Source: an uncultured Alphaproteobacteria bacterium
GTDB taxonomy: Bacteria; Pseudomonadota; Alphaproteobacteria; Rs-D84
Direction: 5' to 3'
DNA length: 64,000 nt
NCBI GenBank assembly: GCA_934232895.1
Contig: CAKQGH010000004.1
Location: 1 to 64,000 of the forward strand
The notes beneath the pieces were generated by a model. That model had not been told where the DNA came from, did no database searches, and worked only from the letters and a program-made list of their open reading frames with translations. Shown one piece after another: positions 45,378 to 53,947 of this stretch (the stretch's first letter is position 1; each line of letters begins with the position of its first letter). Made by a program: the position numbers and the translations under genes.

Positions 45378-46886
45378 TTATTCGTCACAGCCATACATAC
45401 CACATTCTTCGTCCATCGCATATTCTTCGACAACGATTGGCGCCTGCTGTGGTTGTTCGGTGTAATGCGTTTCCTTGACAACACGCACACGACGGTTTGC
45501 CGCATTTGCAACACCATCGGCGGTTGGAACGGCTAAATCTTCCTCGCCCGCAGAAACCGCGACAATTTGGCTGGCCGGAATACCGTATTCAATCAACATT
45601 TTCTGTACAGCCTCGGCACGACGACCGCCCAATGCGTAATTATATGCCTTGGTTCCCATTGTGTCGGTATGACCAACAACCGAAACCTTGATATTCTTGT
45701 TTGCCTGGGTCGCCTGGGCCAACTTTTTAATCAGTTCCTGGTATTCTGGTTTAATCACAGATTTGTTGAAATCGAAACGAACCTCGAACACCTCTTCCAT
45801 AACATGTTGTTTTGGTTCCAGCGGAATCTGTTGCACCTTGATAATGGTCTTTTCACCCTGGGCCGCCTGCATTTTGTCCAGACGCGCATTGATTGCCGCC
45901 AATTCGTCACGCATGGCCATCATCATATTGATGAATTCTTGACGTGTGACATATTCTTCGCTGACGGTTGGAATTTCATTTGCAACCGGTGCCGGTTCAT
46001 CGGCCACGCATTCAACATCGTCGGTGCAATCAACCGTACCATCGACCGCCAATGTGTTGTTGCTGTTAGAAATTGTTTTATCGCCACCATAAATATTCTG
46101 GTTAAATATCAACGGGCGCGATTCCTGAACCGGCACGGGGTTTATCAGATGTTCCGGAACATTTACATTGTTTACAATAATCACACCCTCGCGCGTGCGG
46201 GCGGCGCCATCCATTGCGCGCAGCGAACGCGTTTCTGGGTAATATGTTTTGGTTGTGCGGTTGCTGGCATTTGTGGTTTTGGCAACGGTTGCCTGTTTGG
46301 TTTCGGTTTTTGCAACCGTGGATACGACCTTGCCATTCTTGCAATCACGCAGTGTTGCCAACGCCTTTTGAAAACGATCGCGGCATTCGGCGGCGGTACC
46401 CGTTTGACCACTGGCCGTTGCGGACAACCAACAATCGAATTTCGCCTGAACCTCGGCCGCCAATTGCGGGTTATCGGTACTGGCATCATTTTTTAATTGA
46501 TCCAACAATTCATTGTATGCGGTGTACAATTCAAAAGATTCCTGTTCGTCATCGACCGGCCAATTATCCAATGTTTCTGGGAAAGGAACCTCGCCACTGA
46601 ATGCGGCAACGGCCTTTTGCGCGAACAATTCGCCCATTTCAGAATATCCACTGGTACGGGCGTTATATATCGCATACGAACGATAATTCATCGCCAATTG
46701 GTTCAGAAAGGAATCCTGGTGCGGTGCAGAATATACATCCAATTGTTCAACATAGTCAACGGTTGGCGTGTCCACGGGGCCGTAGTCAACATTTTTATCA
46801 TTCCCAGCACATGCCGCCAATGCAACCACCGACGCCGCCGCAATCATTCGTGATACAATCCATGTTGATACAGATTTATTTTTCAT
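45378..46886 (-). CDS. OmpA/Pal-domain lipoprotein
   Basis: 502 residues. A lipoprotein signal (IAAASVVALAAC) is followed by an unusual N-terminal region of about 350 residues, with helical segments, one cysteine pair and a short coiled coil (ELAAINARLDKMQAAQGE). The C-terminal OmpA-like peptidoglycan-binding domain (FEVRFDFNKSVIKPEYQELI, VVGHTDTMGTKAYNYALGGRRAEAV, NRRVRVVKE) holds the diaminopimelate-binding Asp and Arg. It should tether the outer membrane to the wall. AAAGGAAAT precedes the ATG. Longer than typical Pal, so a Pal-like role is inferred. Confidence 0.85.
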   Translation of the reverse strand: MKNKSVSTWIVSRMIAAASVVALAACAGNDKNVDYGPVDTPTVDYVEQLDVYSAPHQDSFLNQLAMNYRSYAIYNARTSGYSEMGELFAQKAVAAFSGEVPFPETLDNWPVDDEQESFELYTAYNELLDQLKNDASTDNPQLAAEVQAKFDCWLSATASGQTGTAAECRDRFQKALATLRDCKNGKVVSTVAKTETKQATVAKTTNASNRTTKTYYPETRSLRAMDGAARTREGVIIVNNVNVPEHLINPVPVQESRPLIFNQNIYGGDKTISNSNNTLAVDGTVDCTDDVECVADEPAPVANEIPTVSEEYVTRQEFINMMMAMRDELAAINARLDKMQAAQGEKTIIKVQQIPLEPKQHVMEEVFEVRFDFNKSVIKPEYQELIKKLAQATQANKNIKVSVVGHTDTMGTKAYNYALGGRRAEAVQKMLIEYGIPASQIVAVSAGEEDLAVPTADGVANAANRRVRVVKETHYTEQPQQAPIVVEEYAMDEECGMYGCDE

Positions 46887-46912
46887 CGAAATTTCCTTTC
46901 CTTATCCCCCGT

Positions 46913-46941
46913 ATTATACGATTTTTTGGTATATGAGTAAA
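46913..46941 (-). promoter_or_regulatory. Promoter of the OmpA-type lipoprotein
   Basis: Minus strand TTTACT (46936-46941), 17-base spacer, TATAAT (46913-46918). Confidence 0.55.
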
Positions 46942-46942
46942 G

Positions 46943-46970
46943 TAAAAAAAACATCCCCCACGGGGGATGC
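46943..46970 (-). terminator. Terminator of the 46984 gene
   Basis: CATCCCCC / GGGGGATG hairpin followed on the minus strand by eight T. Confidence 0.8.
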
Positions 46971-46983
46971 AATTTGAATAATA

Positions 46984-47778
46984 TCACCGGTCGGCAAACT
47001 GGGACACAATTGTTCCAAGCGATGACAACCCGCCACCACCGCCGGCAACACTGCCCGCCACATCCATAATAGATGTCGTATTTGTTTTTTGTCCAATGCC
47101 ACTGACTGTATTTGTTAAAAATTCGCCCCACAGCGCTTTTTTCTTGGCACTCAATCGCGCAGAACTGCAATTTTCAATTTTTGAAATCAAGCGCGCCGCC
47201 ATTGTGGCCTCGGTCTTGGTATAATCAGCCTCGGAAAAATCAATCAGGTTAAATATTTCATATATGTCCGACACGGTTTCCTTGTTCTTGCACGACAACG
47301 ACCCGTCCGCACAATATGTTGCAACCGCCGCCATTGGGAATCCGGCCCAAACCTGGTCATCATTGCCGTCGCCCGCAAAATAGTCATAACAAATAGATGC
47401 AAATTCCGTACCCGCCGAGCGCGTAATAGCCGCCGCATAACCACCAGTTGCCACATTACACGGTTTGCGTTTCAGCGCGGTTTGCACATCATTCACATTC
47501 ATTTCGCCAACGCGCGCCCATTCTTTCATGATATTGTTCACAAATGTAATTTCCGCCGAACTGGGGACGCATTCGGTGGTCAACGCCTTTTGCTGGGAAC
47601 TTAATTGTTTCACATTACCAACCAACCCCAACACCGTTGGCACCAAACTGGCCGTTGTGGATGTGTCAGATTTCTGGGTTGCGACCGACGCGGCCTTTTT
47701 AACAGTGACCGCCGCCATCGCGCCACCAGACACCAGGCACGCAAACGCACATATCAAAGACAGTAATTTTTTATTCAT
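46984..47778 (-). CDS. Secreted hypothetical protein with cysteines
   Basis: 264 residues from MNKKLLSLICAFACLVSGG (47778), with a signal peptide ending near AMA. Mature features include LSSQQKALTTECVPSSAEI, KRKPCNVATGGYAAAITRSAG, EFASICYDYFAGDGNDDQ, YCADGSLSCKNKE and a Gly-rich stretch near the C-terminus. Six or so cysteines suggest disulfides. No family recognised. Divergent from lptC; its TATAAT (47792-47797) lies 13 bases before the ATG. Confidence 0.7.
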   Translation of the reverse strand: MNKKLLSLICAFACLVSGGAMAAVTVKKAASVATQKSDTSTTASLVPTVLGLVGNVKQLSSQQKALTTECVPSSAEITFVNNIMKEWARVGEMNVNDVQTALKRKPCNVATGGYAAAITRSAGTEFASICYDYFAGDGNDDQVWAGFPMAAVATYCADGSLSCKNKETVSDIYEIFNLIDFSEADYTKTEATMAARLISKIENCSSARLSAKKKALWGEFLTNTVSGIGQKTNTTSIMDVAGSVAGGGGGLSSLGTIVSQFADR

Positions 47779-47828
47779 CTCTCGTGGTTGCATTATAACA
47801 CAAAAAAAACATTGAATAAATATAAAAA

Positions 47829-47857
47829 TTGCTTTTTGTCATCTGGCGCGCTAAACT
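47829..47857 (+). promoter_or_regulatory. Promoter of lptC-lptB
   Basis: TTGCTT (47829-47834), 17-base spacer, TAAACT (47852-47857), seven bases to the GTG at 47865. This suggests a leaderless lptC mRNA. Confidence 0.45.
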
Positions 47858-47864
47858 GGACACC

Positions 47865-48344
47865 GTGCAGACCGACAAACGCAGTTTTATTATTTTCTCT
47901 AAACACAGACGATTAAAGCGCCTGTGGCAGTTTTTCTTTACTGGTTGGGGTCTGGTTATGGTGGCGGCATTGGTCGCGGGTGCCCTGTTTACCCAGCAAT
48001 TATTATGGACACCAATCACGGCGATAAATATGTCCGACATCGTCAGTAATCAATTCAAAATGTCAAATGCATCGTTCGCCGGCACAGATACCAATGGGGA
48101 ACCTTTTCGCCTGTATGCGGCATCTGGTCGCCAGGAATACGACAAGCCAGACATAATATTTTTAGAGAGTGTGTCGGGCAGTGTTGTGCGCCTGACGAAC
48201 GGCACAAAAATAACTGATAAAATTCGCGCCAAATCGGGGAAATATAACCGTGCGGCCAGAACAATTACATTGTTGGGCAATGTTCGCATTGATTCCAGCA
48301 ACGGGGACAAGGTTTTAACAGACGAATTGGTGATAAAATTATGA
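47865..48344 (+). CDS. lptC: LptC-like LPS export protein
   Basis: 159 residues from a GTG start. One N-terminal membrane helix (about residues 24-45, LVMVAALVAGALFTQQLLW) is followed by a beta-jellyroll OstA-type domain (MSNASFAGTDTNGEPFRLYA, KITDKIRAKSGKYNRAARTITLLGNVRI). LptC passes LPS from LptB2FG to periplasmic LptA. The gene overlaps lptB by four bases. The usual lptA between lptC and lptB is missing. The TTG at 47829 opens a longer frame but coincides with the -35 box. Confidence 0.83.
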   Translation: MQTDKRSFIIFSKHRRLKRLWQFFFTGWGLVMVAALVAGALFTQQLLWTPITAINMSDIVSNQFKMSNASFAGTDTNGEPFRLYAASGRQEYDKPDIIFLESVSGSVVRLTNGTKITDKIRAKSGKYNRAARTITLLGNVRIDSSNGDKVLTDELVIKL

Positions 48345-49069
48345 AACAATCCGTATTACGCATTGAACACCTGTCTAAATCATACGGCAAACGTATGGTC
48401 ATTCGGGACATATCTATGGTTGCCCACCAGGGCGAATCGGTTGGGTTGCTGGGGCCAAATGGCGCGGGCAAAACAACCGCTTTTTATTGCATCACGGGAC
48501 AATTGGCGGCAACGGGTGGACAAATATTCTTGAATTCCCAGGATATAACACACCTGCCGTTTTACCAACGCGCGCGTATGCACATCGGATATTTGCCCCA
48601 GGAAAACAGTGTTTTCCGCGGTCTGACGGTGGAACAAAACATTATGGCCATTCTGGAGGTCGTGGAACCCAATCGCAAAAAACGGCAACAAAAGCTGGAC
48701 GCATTGTTGGACGAATTTTCCATATCTGCACTGCGCCACAGTCCGGCAACCGCCCTGTCGGGTGGCGAACGCCGCCGCGTTGAAATTGCGCGCGCGTTGG
48801 CAAACGATCCAAAATTCATATTACTAGACGAACCGTTCGCCGGTATTGACCCGATTGCCGTAAATGAAATCCGCAGTTTGGTGTCCCAATTAAAAAACCG
48901 CGGTCTGGGCGTGATTATTACCGATCACAATGTACGCGAAACATTGGGCATTACCGACCGCAGTTATGTCCTGCACGATGGTAAAATATTAAAGCAAGGC
49001 ACCACCGATGAAATCGTCCAAGACGAAATGGTTAAAAAGGTCTATTTGGGCGAAGATTTCACGATGTAA
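48341..49069 (+). CDS. lptB: LPS export ABC transporter ATPase LptB
   Basis: 242 residues. The motor of the LPS transporter: Walker A GPNGAGKTTAFY, Q-loop YLPQENSVFRGLTVEQNI, signature LSGGERRRVEIARALA, Walker B FILLDEPFAGIDPIA and H-loop VIITDHNVRETL. These, and the length, are typical of LptB rather than other ABC proteins. Coupled to lptC by ATGA overlap. Confidence 0.95.
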   Translation: MKQSVLRIEHLSKSYGKRMVIRDISMVAHQGESVGLLGPNGAGKTTAFYCITGQLAATGGQIFLNSQDITHLPFYQRARMHIGYLPQENSVFRGLTVEQNIMAILEVVEPNRKKRQQKLDALLDEFSISALRHSPATALSGGERRRVEIARALANDPKFILLDEPFAGIDPIAVNEIRSLVSQLKNRGLGVIITDHNVRETLGITDRSYVLHDGKILKQGTTDEIVQDEMVKKVYLGEDFTM

Positions 49070-49089
49070 TCGAACATAACAAAACAATT

Positions 49090-49118
49090 AAAAAGCCGCC
49101 CCTTTGGGCGGATTTTTT
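49090..49118 (+). terminator. Terminator of lptC-lptB
   Basis: CCGCCC CTTT GGGCGG with seven T. Confidence 0.85.
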
Positions 49119-49121
49119 TAC

Positions 49122-49149
49122 AAAAAAAACGGGGCGATGCCCCGTTTTA
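49122..49149 (-). terminator. Terminator of the DsbA-like gene
   Basis: CGGGGC GAT GCCCCG with a T-run on the minus strand. Confidence 0.8.
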
Positions 49150-49974
49150 TTATTTATCCAATGCCTTGATGATTTGTGCGTGTGGGATTGCGCCCGGGAA
49201 CGCTTCTTCACCAATAATCAGGAACGGTGTGCCGCTGATTTCGAACTGTTGTGCCAAATCACGAACGTTCGCCAATTCACGTGCGACAACCTCGCCCGAC
49301 ATATCTTGTTTCAACTGGGCTGTATCCAGACCAGCTTCTTCGGCCATTTTCAAAACATTCTTTTCGACCTTTTCGCCCAATTTGGACTGATCTTTCAAAT
49401 CGTCCTGGGTATAGAAATTACGGGTCATCATCATGTCAACCAATTTGGCTGCTTTTTCTGGGCTCTGCAATTTTGCAGCAATAGCGGCCTTGGCTGGGGC
49501 ATCAGATAATGCGCCATGAATCGAGAAGTTTTTGATAACAACGCGAACATCGTCACGATCAGCCAATACACGTTCCAATTCGCCATGAACACGGCGGCAA
49601 TATGGACAGCTGAAATCGGTCCAAACAAAGATTGTTTTCTTCGCGTCTGGTGCACCCAAAATCGGGGCATCTGCAATCATCATATCCGAGTGTTCACGAA
49701 CGAATGCACGAACGGCCTTGTTCTTTTCAGCATTCAATTGTTCCTGGGCACCGTTGGCCATTTCCTGGATAATCAGCGGATTTACCGATGTCAGGTAATA
49801 TGGCACAAACAAGCGGCAAACGCTGCCTGCGACCAAGATGATGGCAATCAATTTAATAGATTTTTTTGCCAAGATGATTCCTGTGCTGGGTTTCTTTGCA
49901 TCATGTTTCAGCAGCATACCACCGAACATATACATGGCGATTCCCAAAACCAGGACCAATATTGTCCAAGTCAT
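49150..49974 (-). CDS. Membrane-anchored DsbA-family thiol oxidoreductase
   Basis: 274 residues from MTWTILVLVLG (49974; AAAGGAG upstream). The much longer open frame overlaps recO and is rejected. Two N-terminal membrane helices (residues about 2-20 and 34-55) precede a DsbA-like thioredoxin fold with the redox motif FSCPYCRRVH and the cis-proline loop SGTPFLIIGEEAFPG. An inserted helical region lies between. DsbA-type proteins oxidise or isomerise disulfides outside the cytoplasm. The window encodes several cysteine-rich exported proteins that could be clients. Confidence 0.87.
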   Translation of the reverse strand: MTWTILVLVLGIAMYMFGGMLLKHDAKKPSTGIILAKKSIKLIAIILVAGSVCRLFVPYYLTSVNPLIIQEMANGAQEQLNAEKNKAVRAFVREHSDMMIADAPILGAPDAKKTIFVWTDFSCPYCRRVHGELERVLADRDDVRVVIKNFSIHGALSDAPAKAAIAAKLQSPEKAAKLVDMMMTRNFYTQDDLKDQSKLGEKVEKNVLKMAEEAGLDTAQLKQDMSGEVVARELANVRDLAQQFEISGTPFLIIGEEAFPGAIPHAQIIKALDK

Positions 49975-50068
49975 AGTTTTCTCCTTTCTGTTGAACACAA
50001 ATACCATAATAAAAATTTGCAACCAGCGCAAGGAATAAATATGCAAAAAGTTATAAAAAATTTTGATT

Positions 50069-50725
50069 TTATTTATCGCCCAGCCGCCGCCGCGACAGCG
50101 GAATGTCCGCGCCCTGGGCCGTGCAAATATTTTCAATAAAATGCAGTGTCGTCGCCAATGTTGGTGGTAATTCGTACAGCCGCCCAATATACGGCGCGGC
50201 ACAATTATCACACACCGCCCGCCCGGTGCGCGGCGACAAGAAATGTAAATTTTCACGCGAACCACAGCCCGAACAATGTGATAAATCCAGCGCATACCCC
50301 AATTCACGCAACAACACCATTTCCCAATTCAAATAGTTGCCATTATCATCGCCTGATGTTGCCAATTTTTTTATAAATTCGATTGTTTCATTATACAGTT
50401 CCCGGTACTGTTCGCGTTCGGGCAGCAATACCGATATTAAATCAAAAGCACTGTTGAATAATGCTAATTTTTTTGCCGACATCATTATCGGTGCGGTTGG
50501 ATTTGTGGTTGCATCCCAATGGAACGCACCCAATTGCGAATCCAGACGCGCATTCCACGCCACATTGCCAATTTGTCCCACCAACGGTTTACGCCGTGTC
50601 ATAATTTGCGCCGCCCGCATAGTGCCACACATAATACCAAAATCGCGGGTAAACACACGCGCCACAACATCGCGTTCACCAAATGGTCGCATAGATATTA
50701 AAATGCCGGTTGATTCCAATTTCAT
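50069..50725 (-). CDS. recO: DNA repair protein RecO
   Basis: 218 residues from MKLESTGILISMRPFGERD. The N-terminal OB fold (VVARVFTRDFGIMCGTMRAA) and a C-terminal helical domain with a zinc site (CSGCGSRENLHFLSPRTGRAVCDNC) identify RecO, which loads RecA on SSB-coated DNA. Start at 50725 is set by a -10 box ending eight bases upstream. Confidence 0.9.
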   Translation of the reverse strand: MKLESTGILISMRPFGERDVVARVFTRDFGIMCGTMRAAQIMTRRKPLVGQIGNVAWNARLDSQLGAFHWDATTNPTAPIMMSAKKLALFNSAFDLISVLLPEREQYRELYNETIEFIKKLATSGDDNGNYLNWEMVLLRELGYALDLSHCSGCGSRENLHFLSPRTGRAVCDNCAAPYIGRLYELPPTLATTLHFIENICTAQGADIPLSRRRLGDK

Positions 50726-50732
50726 ACCGGCA

Positions 50733-50761
50733 ATTATAGTTCCCACCCAACCCCATTGCAA
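50733..50761 (-). promoter_or_regulatory. Promoter of recO
   Basis: Minus strand TTGCAA (50756-50761), 17-base spacer, TATAAT (50733-50738), seven bases to the recO ATG. Confidence 0.65.
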
Positions 50762-50793
50762 CAATCATCAACGATAAAAAGCAATAATAAAAA

Positions 50794-52110
50794 TTACATC
50801 GCCTGCATTTTGCTGACGGAGAAATCCAATTTCTTCGTCTTGCCCGAAACAACATTCATCGGCAATGCAATGTCTTTGAGAGCCTCCTCAATCGATGTCG
50901 TGCCACTGGCAACGCTGGTTCCCGTTGTGGTTGTGGTACCGGTGATTTTGGTCGTGGTCGATATGTCATCCGCCATCACCTGGTCTGCAACCACCGCATC
51001 AGAAACCTGCATCTGTTGCTCAAGGGCTTTTTTTAATTCTTCATTGACCTCTGGTCTTGTGTACTTTTCTGCAAGGTTTGATGTTTGTTTCGTCTCGGTT
51101 TTGGTTTCTGTCGTATCTGGGACCATTTTGTTCAATGCCGTTAACATATTTTTTGCATTGGCCGCATCGTATGTGTTATTGCATGCTTTCAAGACACTCT
51201 TTTGTATATTGGACAATGTATCGGGCGCCGTGCGATATATTTCCAGGCATTTTTTGAATTGAATATCCGACGAGCACCCATAACACTCATACATCATATC
51301 GCTTGAATATGTTTTTGTCGCTGATGTAATCTTTTGTGTGTCTTGCTTTTCAACACACCATTTTTTGTTTTTATCCCAAACCATATTATTCTTGCCACAA
51401 TCCATACAGATTCCCGTTTTATCTGGACCTTGGGTTTCTGTTTCTGGGCAATATTCACACTTTTGTAAAAACGTATTGAAAATATAATCCGTCCCAGTGC
51501 ATGTGACGCATTTGCCGTTGGCGTCCAATCCCTTGGTCAGCCCCGTGCAAGAATCATCGGATTTTGTTTCTTCCTTTGGTTTCTCGGGCTCTGTGGCTTG
51601 CTTTTTCGGTGTATCGTCTTTCTTTGCGGTGGTTTTTGGTGTTTCCTGTTTCACGGCGGTGCATTTGCCACCACTAACAACCTGGCCACTGGGGCATGAT
51701 GTTGGTACTGTGCAATCGCCCTCAACTGTACCGCATATTGTCACGGTCTCTGTATATTCACATGTGCCACCGCCAACGGATTTTGTCTTTTTCGTACTGC
51801 TTTTTTCCCAATTCTTGCCCTCTACAAACGTTCCTTGTTTGCCACCTTCGCCCTTTACACCATCACAGCACCAAAAGTGGCGGTTATTATGTTCAAAATC
51901 ATCATGATGTGCCAATTCGTGCACGGTGTTTCTCTTTGCGGCTTTGTTGCCTTTACACGAGTGTATCTGATAACCGCACAACCAATATTCGTCGTTGCCC
52001 TTGTCTTCAACCCAGCATTCACTCTGATACCCCGTATAGAAATCGGCCCAGACCGGGCATATAACCAATGCACAAATCATAACCAGAAAAATTTTACGCA
52101 GCATATTCAT
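50794..52110 (-). CDS. Secreted cysteine-rich protein with low-complexity linker
   Basis: 438 residues from MNMLRKIFLVMICALVICPVW, a signal peptide. The N-terminal 130 residues are Cys/Trp-rich (SECWVEDKGNDEYWLCGYQ, HFWCCDGVKGEGG), then comes a Lys/Thr/Glu/Pro-rich linker (about 155-190), CxxC-type units (CVTCTGTDYIF, KCEYCPETE, GICMDCGKNN) and a Thr/Val-rich helical C-terminus. A HELAHH sequence near residue 68 looks like a zinc-protease motif but lacks other support. Function unknown. A promoter/hairpin locus with inverted repeats sits just upstream. Confidence 0.72.
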   Translation of the reverse strand: MNMLRKIFLVMICALVICPVWADFYTGYQSECWVEDKGNDEYWLCGYQIHSCKGNKAAKRNTVHELAHHDDFEHNNRHFWCCDGVKGEGGKQGTFVEGKNWEKSSTKKTKSVGGGTCEYTETVTICGTVEGDCTVPTSCPSGQVVSGGKCTAVKQETPKTTAKKDDTPKKQATEPEKPKEETKSDDSCTGLTKGLDANGKCVTCTGTDYIFNTFLQKCEYCPETETQGPDKTGICMDCGKNNMVWDKNKKWCVEKQDTQKITSATKTYSSDMMYECYGCSSDIQFKKCLEIYRTAPDTLSNIQKSVLKACNNTYDAANAKNMLTALNKMVPDTTETKTETKQTSNLAEKYTRPEVNEELKKALEQQMQVSDAVVADQVMADDISTTTKITGTTTTTGTSVASGTTSIEEALKDIALPMNVVSGKTKKLDFSVSKMQAM

Positions 52111-52140
52111 TTCATCCCCCCTGTGGGCGCTATGTTCATT

Positions 52141-52252
52141 GCCGAAAAAAACGGTGGTTTTTTGCGCAATAAATACCACTTGACCTGATGGCGGATTTCT
52201 GGGTATAATTTCCGTATAAAAGTGCCGAAATTAAACCACCGTTTTTTTCGGC
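52141..52252. repeat. Perfect 20-bp inverted repeat flanking a promoter
   Basis: GCCGAAAAAAACGGTGGTTT at 52141-52160 is the exact reverse complement of AAACCACCGTTTTTTTCGGC at 52233-52252. The promoter TTGACC-N18-TATAAT lies between the arms. Confidence 0.85.
52180..52209 (+). promoter_or_regulatory. Promoter of a short RNA
   Basis: TTGACC (52180-52185), 18-base spacer, TATAAT (52204-52209), directed rightward into a hairpin terminator about 15 bases downstream. No gene follows. Confidence 0.6.
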
Positions 52253-52265
52253 ACTTCTTTTTTTG
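52216..52265 (+). ncRNA. Candidate tiny RNA ending in a hairpin
   Basis: From the predicted start the transcript soon enters GTGCCGAAA (52222-52230), a 15-base loop, TTTCGGCAC (52246-52254) and a T-rich tail, that is, a promoter driving only a terminator hairpin of about 50 bases. It is antisense to the upstream region of the 50794-52110 gene. Confidence 0.4.
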
Positions 52266-52272
52266 CGCCGCG

Positions 52273-52304
52273 CCCCGCCCACCGCGGCATTGCGGGGATT
52301 TTTT
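52273..52304 (+). terminator. Second hairpin terminator
   Basis: CCCCGC ... GCGGGG followed by ATTTTTTG, just downstream of the short RNA. Confidence 0.5.
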
Positions 52305-52843
52305 GTGTTTTTTATTTGTCCCTGCGGGGCAATGGACCCCGACCTTCGTCGGGGTGACGGTCTTTTTTATTCTTAAAACTTTATCACTCTATCACTGATG
52401 CGCTGCCGACACCCCGCCCTGCGTGCACCCCGACTTCCCAGAGGTGAACTTGACTTGCAACGAGAACGTAGCAAGTTCTCCTCCTGTGGAGGAGTACCGC
52501 GTAGCGGGGAGGTGGTCTTTTTATTTGTCCCTGCGGGGCAATAGATACCGGCCTACGCCGGTATGACGGAAGTTTTGTGGTTGATTACCAAATTTTACGA
52601 GTGTTGTTCGGCTGTAGGTGATTTATTATAGTCGTCACCCCGACACCCGGGTCCCACAAAATTGAAAATTTTGTGGGTGGTACCAGGCCGGGGGCCATTG
52701 CCCCGCAGGGACTTATTTACCACTACCCCGGCACTTCGTGCCACCCCTTCGCTTGGCGAAGGGGAATTTAGACCACAACGGGAATGAAACAAGTGCGCCA
52801 TCGGCGCGCTATCTATTCTCTATTATCTATTCTCTATGCTCTG
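52305..52843. repeat. Repeat-filled gap before prfA
   Basis: Includes two CGGGGCAAT...TCGGGGTGACGG-type palindromes (about 52325-52362 and 52535-52568), a copy of AAAACTTTATCACTCTATCA (52376-52395), TACCACTACCCCG plus a CCCCTTCGC/GCGAAGGGG palindrome (52744-52764), and TCTATTCTCTAT-type repeats directly before the prfA terminator. No gene seen. Confidence 0.6.
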
Positions 52844-52873
52844 AAAAACCGCCCCGGGATGGGGCGGTTTTTA
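52844..52873 (-). terminator. Terminator of prfA
   Basis: ACCGCCCC / GGGGCGGT hairpin with A- and T-runs. Confidence 0.85.
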
Positions 52874-53935
52874 TTCCATATTTGCCAATCGTTCCAATTG
52901 GTCGGCGGCAATCAAGGCGTCTATCATTTCATCCAATGCCACACCGCCCGCCAAAATATCATCCAATTTATACAGGGTCAATTTTATACGGTGATCGGTC
53001 ACGCGTTGTTCTGGGAAATTATAGGTTCTGATTTTTTCACTGCGGTCGCCACTGCCCACCATGGTTTTACGGGCGGCGTTGCTGGCACCCTGCTGTTCGG
53101 CACGCTGCTTTTCATACAACTTGGAACGCAGAACCGCCATCGCCGCGGCCTTGTTCTGGAACTGGCTGCGCTCGTTCTGGCACGTAACGACAATCCCTGA
53201 TGGAAAGTGCGTAATACGAATCGCACTGTCGGTTTTATTTACGTGCTGGCCACCCGCCCCAGACGCACGGAAAATATCAATACGAATATCCTTGTCATCA
53301 ATTACAACGTCAATATCTTTGGCCTCGGGCATAACGGCGACAGACGCCGCACTGGTGTGAATACGACCGCCGGCCTCGGTTTCAGGCACACGTTGCACGC
53401 GATGAATTCCCGATTCGAATTTCATACGCGCATACGCCCCAACACCATCGATTTTGAATACAATTTCTTTGTACCCGCGCAGGGAGGTTGCGTTTTCTTC
53501 GATAACCTCGACCGTCCAGCCGTGACGCAACGCATACGATTTATATTGGTTATACAAATCACCCGCAAACAGTGCCGATTCTTCACCGCCAACACCTGCG
53601 CGAATTTCCATAATAACACTGTTATCGTCGGCATCATCACGTGGCAGTAATGCGATTTGCAAACTCTTTTCAATTTCAGGCAAACGGTGATTTAATTCCG
53701 CCAACTGTTCCGCCGCAATCGCATGTAGTTCTGGATCGTGTTGCATTTCTGTTGCATCGGCAATGCCCGCGGTCGTTTGGAAATATTCGTTTATCAGCGG
53801 CAAAATCCCCGTCAGGCGCGAATACTCTTTGGACAATTTGGTCAATTCGTCCCCCGACACATTGCCCGAATTCATCTGGGCCTCTATTTCCGAGGCACGG
53901 GTTTGTATGTCTTTTAATTTTTGTTCTATAATCAT
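52871..53935 (-). CDS. prfA: Peptide chain release factor 1
   Basis: 354 residues. It recognises UAG/UAA and triggers peptide release. The catalytic GGQ is in GAGGQHVNKTDSAIRITH, preceded by IRIDIFRAS. The codon-recognition tripeptide is PET in QRVPETEAGGR, where E. coli has PAT; PET is compatible with RF1. It ends with a terminator and follows hisS after 12 bases. Confidence 0.95.
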   Translation of the reverse strand: MIIEQKLKDIQTRASEIEAQMNSGNVSGDELTKLSKEYSRLTGILPLINEYFQTTAGIADATEMQHDPELHAIAAEQLAELNHRLPEIEKSLQIALLPRDDADDNSVIMEIRAGVGGEESALFAGDLYNQYKSYALRHGWTVEVIEENATSLRGYKEIVFKIDGVGAYARMKFESGIHRVQRVPETEAGGRIHTSAASVAVMPEAKDIDVVIDDKDIRIDIFRASGAGGQHVNKTDSAIRITHFPSGIVVTCQNERSQFQNKAAAMAVLRSKLYEKQRAEQQGASNAARKTMVGSGDRSEKIRTYNFPEQRVTDHRIKLTLYKLDDILAGGVALDEMIDALIAADQLERLANME

Positions 53936-53947
53936 ACCGTTATACCA

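Noticed and set aside
49975..50307. N-terminal extension of the DsbA-like protein
   Set aside because: It would overlap recO; AAAGGAG and a membrane helix begin at 49974.
51897..51915. HELAHH sequence in the cysteine-rich protein as a zinc protease
   Set aside because: No third ligand or protease fold recognisable; surrounding residues look like a disulfide-rich binding module.
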